Below, piece by piece: positions 30,101-38,500 of a stretch of 64,000 nucleotides of DNA. The stretch covers positions 74,817,770 through 74,881,769 of the forward strand of contig NC_084489.1 of the NCBI RefSeq assembly GCF_030035675.1, written 5' to 3'. Both the position numbers and the translations under genes were made by a program. Every line of letters begins with the position of its first letter. The first letter of the stretch is position 1. Origin of the DNA: Rhineura floridana. Lineage: Eukaryota > Chordata > Lepidosauria > Squamata > Rhineuridae. The notes beneath the pieces were generated by a model, which made no database searches, was not told the origin of the DNA, and was given only the letters and a program-made list of their open reading frames with translations.

Positions 30101-32501
30101 TCCCCTCCTCTGGCGCAATCAGCTGGAGCAGGGGAGTCTGATCGCACCAGAAGAGAAGATCAGCTGGCGCGATCAGCTGGAGTGCAGGGAGCTTCACCCC
30201 CCCCCCAGCTGATCGCCCTGCTGGCGCCGTATTAGCAGAATGCCGAGAAGCGAGGCCCTACTGTAATTGTTTACATGCTGTGTGTGAACCTCTGGTTTGC
30301 CTGATAGTTTTTTTTAATTTCTTCCATTTTAGGCATCCCACCCAAAAGAGCTCACTCCACCTAAGACTTTTTCAGACCTTCCCCCACTTTCAAGCATTTT
30401 AATGGCAATAGTAAATAAGTCAGCAAATGTGGTTCGGTAAGCTTTCTCCCCCCACTCCCCCAACCATGCATGTAGCATGGCCCCACTTCTTGCATTACTG
30501 CTTGCGTTCCTGCTCATTGTGGAGGGACAAGCACATCTCCTTCCCCTGTAATATACAGATGGCCTTTTTTTGTATGAAGTGGGGTCTCCATGGCAATGCT
30601 GAAACTTGAGTTTTTTAAAAAGTGAGCTGATGGGGTAAGTATAAACTGAAGCCAAGTTTTTATTCCTTGTAGATACAAAGGCAGTTAATACCCACTGGCA
30701 GATCTCCATGTATTCTAGCCAAGTTCTGTGCTATGCATTTTGTTTGTTTGTTTTACAAATTGCTAATAGCTCCTACAAACTAATACATTATAGTGGCAGT
30801 CTGAATGCAATTAGTACTCTTTTTTTTTTTACTAGAACCTTAATTTAGTATTAGTGTGGTGAAGACTAGTTAACCACTCCTCAAACATCATGCAAAAGGG
30901 GCTATTATAAGACTGCAATGTTTCAGATTTTTTTTAAAAAAAAGCCATCCAGACATTTTTCTGTTTGACTGACATGTAAAGTGAACTTAAGACACAATGG
31001 AAGTGGTGTATTGAGTACATTTGAGTGGCTATTTGTAGAGAGTAGCATGTCGGGAAAATGGTTTGTATTTCAAAAATACGTGATTGGTCATCACTACTTG
31101 GAGTACATTCTATTGCCATATATTAAAATGCCTTGTAGATTGCCACTACATGCCTCTCCAACCATTTGGGTTAAGCTCCTCTGCTTAGCATGGCAGTTGT
31201 GTCAAAGAGAGAAGACAACACTTAGAACCTCCCCCTCAACCACCTGTGGTGGTCTCTCCTGTGGCAGGCTTTTGCCAGCTGCTATTCCCCCCCCCCAGCT
31301 TTAAGCTATCTAGTTGCAGCCTCTTTTCTAGAGAAAAATGGATGTCTAAGGGTTCCTCCAAGTTACTTTAGGCCCTCAAGTATATGTCCCCCATCTACAC
31401 CATACATTTAAAGCTGTTCTGTGGGAAGAGGGATTGACAATTAAACTACTCTGAGAATTGTAGCTCTGTGAGGGGAATAGGGGTCTTCTAACAACTCTCA
31501 GCATCCATTACAAGCTATAATTGCCAGTTCTTTGGTGGAAGCCATAGCTGTTTAAAGTGTTATGATACTGCTTTCAATGTATAGTGCAGGAGAGGTCTGT
31601 GTTTTGGAACAGAATGAAGGACAATCTGTTATTTTTATTAATATCATTAATGTATTAATTTCCTTTATTATCATTAATGTATTAATCATCTCAAGGAGAT
31701 GTACAATGAAAACTGCAAAACAAGCAGTTGAAACACACAGGTAGCAGATATATTTAAGACAAAACAAAAACAATACAAAATAAAGCCCTCCGGAATAAAA
31801 ATGTCTACAATTGTTTCCAGAAAGTGCAGATAGCGTTTGTCTTAGGTTATTTGGGAAATAAACTGATGGAGAACCTTTTCTACTATTCCTATTTATTTCT
31901 GTATTTGACAATATTAATTAAAAATGCATTTCCATTTTCAAATGCAATGTGAGAAGCTGAATATGATTGTACTCAGTTTCTCTCACTCATAGAATGTTTA
32001 TATTAACATAGCTTTTTTTGTATATATAGGTAGTTGAATTATGGTGTAGAAGCCATGTACTATTCACAGGCAGTTGCTTTACATATGTTCTTGTGGATTG
32101 CTTCAGGATGCCTCATGGAAACTGATTCATAAATGAAATAAATAATAGCCATTGGGAAATATATTGAATAAAATATTGTTGGTGCATAGCAGAGGAATAA
32201 ATGTGTGCACTGACTATATGGGTTGCAAAACGGTAGACATGGGCACAAGGAAGGATCAGCATTCAATAGCATTAATTGTAAATTGCTTTGGGAGGTAAGC
32301 AATTGTATTTGGTTATTGATTCGTGGCTCAGCTGAGAGTGACAGTGAAGGAAACGTCAGTATTGGTTACCTGTAAAATAAATGAGCTACCATTGTTAAAG
32401 AGGATGAATGTAATTCATCGATACATTAAGTAAGGTATTTCTAAGAAGGATAGGGAAATATTTGTCGTCTTCTGTAAACTGCTAATGAGCCCACATCTGG
32501 A

Positions 32502-32536
<35 letters not shown>

Positions 32537-35500
32537 TTTTATTTCTAGGCCGCCTATCTGGCCGAATTAACGGCCACTCTAGGCGGCGTACATAGACTAA
32601 AATATAACATAGAGTAAAATATAACATATAATACTAAACAAAACCCCAGTAGTCTATAGACATCCCGAGCAGCAGGTTCACGCACACATACACACACATG
32701 GTCTCTGGCCCCTTCAGCACTTGCTGCTTTTGTAGCTGGAGAGAGACAGGGCCCCACCCTTCCAGGCCAGGTGGAAATCAGCCAGAAATGCAGGGAGCAG
32801 GTCTTGCAGAAACTCACACAGGTAGATGGTCTCTGGCCCCTTCAGCACTTGCTGCTTTTGTAGCTGGAGAGAGACAGGGCCCCACCCTTCCAGGCCAGGT
32901 AGAAATCAGCCAGAAATGCAGGGAGCAGGTCTTGCAGAAACTCACACAGGTAGATGGTCTCTGGCCCCTTCAGCACTTGCTGCTTTTGTAGCTGGAGAGA
33001 GACAGGGCCCCACCCTTCCAGGCCAGGTGGAAATCAGCCAGAAATGCAGGGAGCAGGTCTTGCAGAAACTCACACAGGTAGATGGTCTCTGGCCCCTTCA
33101 GCACTTGCTGCTTTTGTAGCTGGAGAGAGACAGGGCCCCACCCTTCCAGGCCAGGTGGAAATCAGCCAGAAATGCAGGGAGCAGGTCTTGCAGAAACTCA
33201 CACAGGTAGATGGTCTCTGGCCCCTTCAGCACTTGCTGCTTTTGTAGCTGGAGAGAGACAGGGCCCCGCCCTTCCAGGCCAGGTGGAAATCAGCCAGAAA
33301 TGCAGGGAGCAGGTCTTGCAGAAACTCACACAGGTAGACGGTCTCTGGTCCCCCCAGCAGTTGCTGCTTTTGTAGCTGGAGAGAGACAGGGCCCCGCCCT
33401 TCCAGGCCAGGTGGAAATCAGCCAGAAATGCAGGGAGCAGGTCTTGCAGAAACTCACACAGGTAGATGGTCTCTGGCCTCTTCAGCAGTTGCTGCTTTTG
33501 TAGCTGGAGAGAGACAGGGCCCCACCCTTCCAGGCCAGGTGGAAATCAGCCAGAAATGCAGGGAGCAGGTCTTGCAGAAACTCACACAGGTAGATGGTCT
33601 CTGGCCTCTTCAGCAGTTTCTGCTTTTGTAGCTGGAGAGAGACAGGGCCCCACCCCTCCAGGCCAGGTGGAAATTAGCCAGAAATGCAGGGAGCAGGTCT
33701 TGCAGAAACTCACACAGGTAGATGGTCTCTGGCCCCTTCAGCACTTGCTGCTTTTGTAGCTGGAGAGAGACAGGGCCCCACCCTTCCAGGCCAGGTGGAA
33801 ATTAGCCAGAAATGCAGGGAGCAGGTCTTGCAGAAACTCACACAGGTAGATGGTCTTTGGCCCCTTCAGCACTTGCTGCTTTTGTAGCTGGAGAGAGACA
33901 GGGCCCCGCCCTTCCAGGCCAGGTGGAAATTAGCCAGAAATGCAGGGAGCAGGTCTTGCAGAAACTCACACAGGTAGATGGTCTTTGGCCCCTTCAGCAG
34001 TTGCTGCTTTTGTAGCTGGAGAGAGACAGGGCCCCACCCTTCCAGGCCAGGTGGAAATTAGCCAGAAATGCAGGGAGCAGGTCTTGCAGAAACTCACACA
34101 GGTAGATGGTCTTTTGCCCCTTCAGCAGTTGCTGCTTTTGTAGCTGGAGAGGAACAGGGCCCCACCCCTCCAGGCCAGGTGGAAATTAGCCAGAAATGCA
34201 GGGAGCAGGTCTTGCAGAAACTCACACAGGTAGATGGTCTCTGGCCCCCTCGGCAGTTGCTGCTTTTGTAGCTGGAGAGGAACAGGGCCCCACCCTTCCA
34301 GGCCAGGTGGAAATCAGCCAGAAATGCAGGGAGCAGGTCTTGCAGAAACTCACACAGGTAGATGGTCTTTTGCCCCTTCAGCAGTTGCTGCTTTTGTAGC
34401 TGGAGAGGAACAGGGCCCCACCCTTCCAGGCCAGGTGGAAATCAGCCAGAAATGCAGGGAGCAGGTCTTGCAGAAACTCACACAGGTAGATTGTGTAGGT
34501 AGACAATATAGTATTGTCTTGTTTTATTTATTTATTTAATTTATTTATTATTTGATTTATATCCCGCCCTTCCTCCCAGCAGAAGCCCAGAGCAGCAAAC
34601 AAAACTAAAAACACTTTAAAACATCATAAAAACAGACCTTAAAATACATTAAAACAAAACAACTTTAAAAACATTTTTAAAAGCTTTAAAGACATCTTTT
34701 TAATAGGGTTAAAAAAACATATTAAAAAGTAATTCCAACGCAGACTGGGATAGGTCTCAACTTAAACAGCTTGTTGAAAAAGGAAAGTCTTCAAAAGGCG
34801 CCGAGAAGATAATAGAGATGGCGCCTGCCTAATATTTAAGGGGCAGGAATGCCACAGGATAGGTGCCACCACACTAAAGGTCCATTTCCTGTGTTGTGCA
34901 GAACGGACCTCCTGATAAGATGATATCTGCAGGAGGCCCTCACCTGCAGAGCGCAGTGATCAACTGGGTATATAAGGGATAAGACAGTCTTTCAGGTATC
35001 CTGGTCCCAAGCTGTATAAGGCTTTGTACACCAAAACTGGAACCTTGAACTTGGCCCAGTAGCAAATGGGCAGCCAGTGCAATTCTTTCAGCAGCGGGGT
35101 GACATGTTGGTGATACCCTGCCCCAGTGAGCAGTCTCGCTGCTGCATTTTGCACCAGCTGCAACTTCCAGACCAACCTCAAGGGCAGCCCCACATACAGC
35201 CCCGCAGTACAGTAATCCAGCCTGGAGGTTACCAGCGTGTGGACAACAGTGGTCAGGCTATTCCGGTCCAGAAATGGCTGCAAGTGTCTTATCAGCCGAA
35301 GCTGGTAAGAGGCACTCCTAGCCATGGAGGTCACCTGGGCCTCTAGTGACAAAGATGGATCCAGGGGCACCCCCATACTATGAACCTGCTCTTTCAGAGG
35401 GAGTACGACCCCATCCACATGAAATATATTTAGCTGAATGAAGATTGTGGGCACAAGAATTATTGGCTGCAAACTGGACATGATCAAATTAGGTTTGAGG

Positions 35501-38500
35501 CATGGAATTCTCTCATATTGCTGTGGAAGCAAAGATTATTGGGCACAAGGCAAATCTGCTGAATTATACAAAGAATATTATAATGTTCATTTCTGGTGCC
35601 TCCATTGCAGCCAGTTTTAGCTAGAAGGGTTCTCCTTCCACCTATATATGGCCAGCTTGGTGGTTTTATGATTCTAAGTGCAACAACCCTTTGAATTTTA
35701 AGGAAACTGTCAGAAATGCTACATTTGGCAGCAGTTAATTCTAGGAATGAAATGGAGATATACTTTTTTTCCTATTCTTGCCCAATTATACTGGAACGGA
35801 GGGAGTCAAGGTGTGGGGGATAATGTTGATTGGAAAAGGGATTAGGGCTGTGGTCTGTCTAGAGGCTGAGGTGAAGGATTTAGGGAAAGGGGGAGAAAGA
35901 AATTGTAGGACTGGGTCGAAGGTGGAGAAAGAAGTTGCTGCTCTGAGGTTGCTGAGGAGGGAGAAGTGACAGCAATGGAGTTGGTGCCTTGAACTTCTGA
36001 AGATTTTTTTTGCACTGGGTCTTAAACCTATGAAAGCTTATATTTGTTTTACTGAATTAATATTTGGATACTTTGGCAATCTGCTCTACTTCTTGTATAT
36101 TTTATGCTGTGCACCGCCCAGAGAGCCTTTGGGCTTTGGGCGGTATAAAAATTGAACAAAATAAATAAAATAAAATAAATAAATGTATGTTCTGTTCATT
36201 GTTAGATCTTTTTTAAAGGAGTTAATGGAATCCATTGAGTCTGAAGAAATTGAAGGAATTATTAGCGTTACAGCAACTGTATACATTGTTGCTTTAATTA
36301 AAGGTCAGTAAAAATGAGTCTCTTTGAATTCATTGAATGTTGCACAAGTTGAATTCTGGTTTTTTGGACGTTGACAATCCTTTCTCAAAGGTTTTAGAGC
36401 AAACTTGCTAGTTACGGGATTGGTAACCATTTAAAAAGCAAGAAGCAGAGATTGGAAGTAAACAGTTCTCACAAGGGAGGGAAATAAGCAGTATGATGTC
36501 CTCCAAGAATTTGTATTAGGATCAGTGCCATTTAACTTGTTAAAAATTATTTGGAGTTGAGTGAGCAGTGAAAGAACTAAGTTTGCAGATTATGCCAAAT
36601 TATTCAGGATGTTGAAAACCTAAGCAGACTGGGAAACGCTGCAAGAGAATCTGTCCAAACAGGATGAATGGATGTTAAAATGGCAAATGATGTTCAGTGA
36701 AATTAAGTGTAAAGTGATATACCCTGAGATAAAAATCCTAACACCGTGTACTGTGACTAACCAGAAGAAAGATATTGAGGTCATGATGGATAATGGAACA
36801 GAAAAATTCCCAACATTTTCCAGAAAGGGGTGGGGGGTGGTCTTGACAGAGTGCTTAGTTGCATCTTAAAGTGCAAAGATCTTATAATGTACTTTTCTGT
36901 ATTAAATGCAAATATTTTGTAGCATTAATTTTTTAAAAAATTACAGAACAAATTATTGCCTCTGTTCAAAAAGGCAACTGAATTTATGGTTAGGTAGAGT
37001 TATTTCTTTTAGTGCAGTCATGATTAGTGGTTTCAGTTTGACACCATAGGAGAATACACAGATCTATTTCTTCATTTCTATTAGACTTACCGGTCGACAT
37101 AATCATGTTTCTCAACAGGTAGGCATAAGCCATCATATGTAAAGGATATAGCATCTGCCCTTCAGAGGAAGCTAACATCATATAGCGAGATTATCAAGGA
37201 AGATGGTAGCTGCATGCAAAGGTAAACTTTTGGGAGGAATTTTATATTCTGATTACTAGAAAATATATGTACTTGTGCCAGTGTGTGATGCATGCTTTTC
37301 TAGTATCAAAATGAGGCAGTTTGATCTTAAAGTTAAGATTCTATCTTCTCATTGGCCTTGGGTAGCATAATAGTAATAAGTAAAACACACATGAAGCATC
37401 TACATAAAGAAATAAATGCTTTTCAGTTTTTTTGTTGCATTGTTGGTTTTTCTTTCGTCTAGCTATTGAACCATACAGTTATATGGCTACATGCTGGAGC
37501 TTTCTAAAAGGAAACCATTAAAAAAAATAGGTAGAGTTAGCATTGGAGTTCTCAGACCACCTCAGCATGAGATCTGCAGATTCTAACTACAAGTAGACTC
37601 ATGATCCAAACTGGGTTGAGCCACCCTGATAGAATCAAGCGAGTCTGGTTTAGAATCCAAGTTCTGCAGATTTTTCCTACTTTCTGCACACACATAACCA
37701 GCATATCAAGGAGAAGGCTCACCACTACTACTTTAAAACTATAAATCCTTTGTAGTTCTAATAAGCAATTTGCTTAAGCTCCAGCTGTGAAATTTTGTGG
37801 CGTATATAAGAAAAAGGGAGTGGGGATTGCAAAGCATAGAGCACTTTCTTGGAGGAGAAGGGATGGGGGCAGAGATCTGGGGCAAGCAGGGCAGGAAGTG
37901 GTGGGGTTGGTAGTTTATTCTCTTTTGTTTTGTTGTTTTGCCCTTCCAATGGGAGGGAATGAACTTGCACCACTTCTAAGGAGCTTTTTGGAGGAGTGCC
38001 AGGGAAACAAGTAGCCGTAGTGTCCTGCAGGGCCACAACCTTGTGAGCCGCCTTGAGGGCCTTTTGGCCAAACGGCGGCATAGAAATAGAATAAATAAAT
38101 AAATAAAATAATAAATAAATTATATGTGAGGGGCAAAAGTGCTTTTTTCATGTTTCAGTTTCATGTATAATGAACTTATTAGGCCACACACAACGGGTAA
38201 AACCGAAAAAGACATAGAAAAGGATAGGTCAGATGTGTAGAATGCATCATTGGTTTTTGATTGGGTGATCAATTTGTTAATATTTTTAAAAGACTCCAGT
38301 TAGTAAGCTACTTTTAACTGTGTGTCTCGATGATAATAAGCAGTGTTCTCAATGCTTGGAACTACAGTAGGGCCCCGTTTTACGGCGCTTTGCTAATGCG
38401 GCAGTCTCAATTAGACTAAAGTCCCACAGCGCTTGTTCCGCTTTTATGGCAGTTTTTGGGCATCGCGTGCCATTCTATTCATTGAGTTCCACTTTTCAGC

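Larger units (their letters stand above)
29508..30263. mobile_element. Tigger/pogo-like non-autonomous element with internal palindromic repeats
   Basis: It starts CAGTAGGGCCCCACTCATAT and ends CGAGGCCCTACTG. The left arm (GTTAGGTTCCAGACCCCCGC) resembles the recalled Tigger terminus (GTTTGGTTCCAGACCACCGC). The clean copy at 38365-38543 has matching ends and a TA target. A LINE 3' end (29600-29786) interrupts the left part, and tandem palindromes fill the rest. The right flank is TA; the left flank is TG, so the duplication is decayed or the first base is misplaced. Confidence 0.65.

Noticed and set aside
29810-30200. CRISPR-like repeat array
   Set aside because: The repeats are palindromic, unequal in spacing, lie in a vertebrate intron and lack unique spacers of constant length.
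32698-34539. Row of overlapping ~97- and 67-codon open frames that look like a repeat protein
   Set aside because: They come from a 128-bp tandem repeat whose period is not a multiple of three. The frame changes every unit, and the array sits in an intron.
34960-35532. 190-codon minus-strand open frame as a host gene
   Set aside because: It is the C-terminal part of an L2-like LINE reverse transcriptase, with the LINE 3' UTR directly following.
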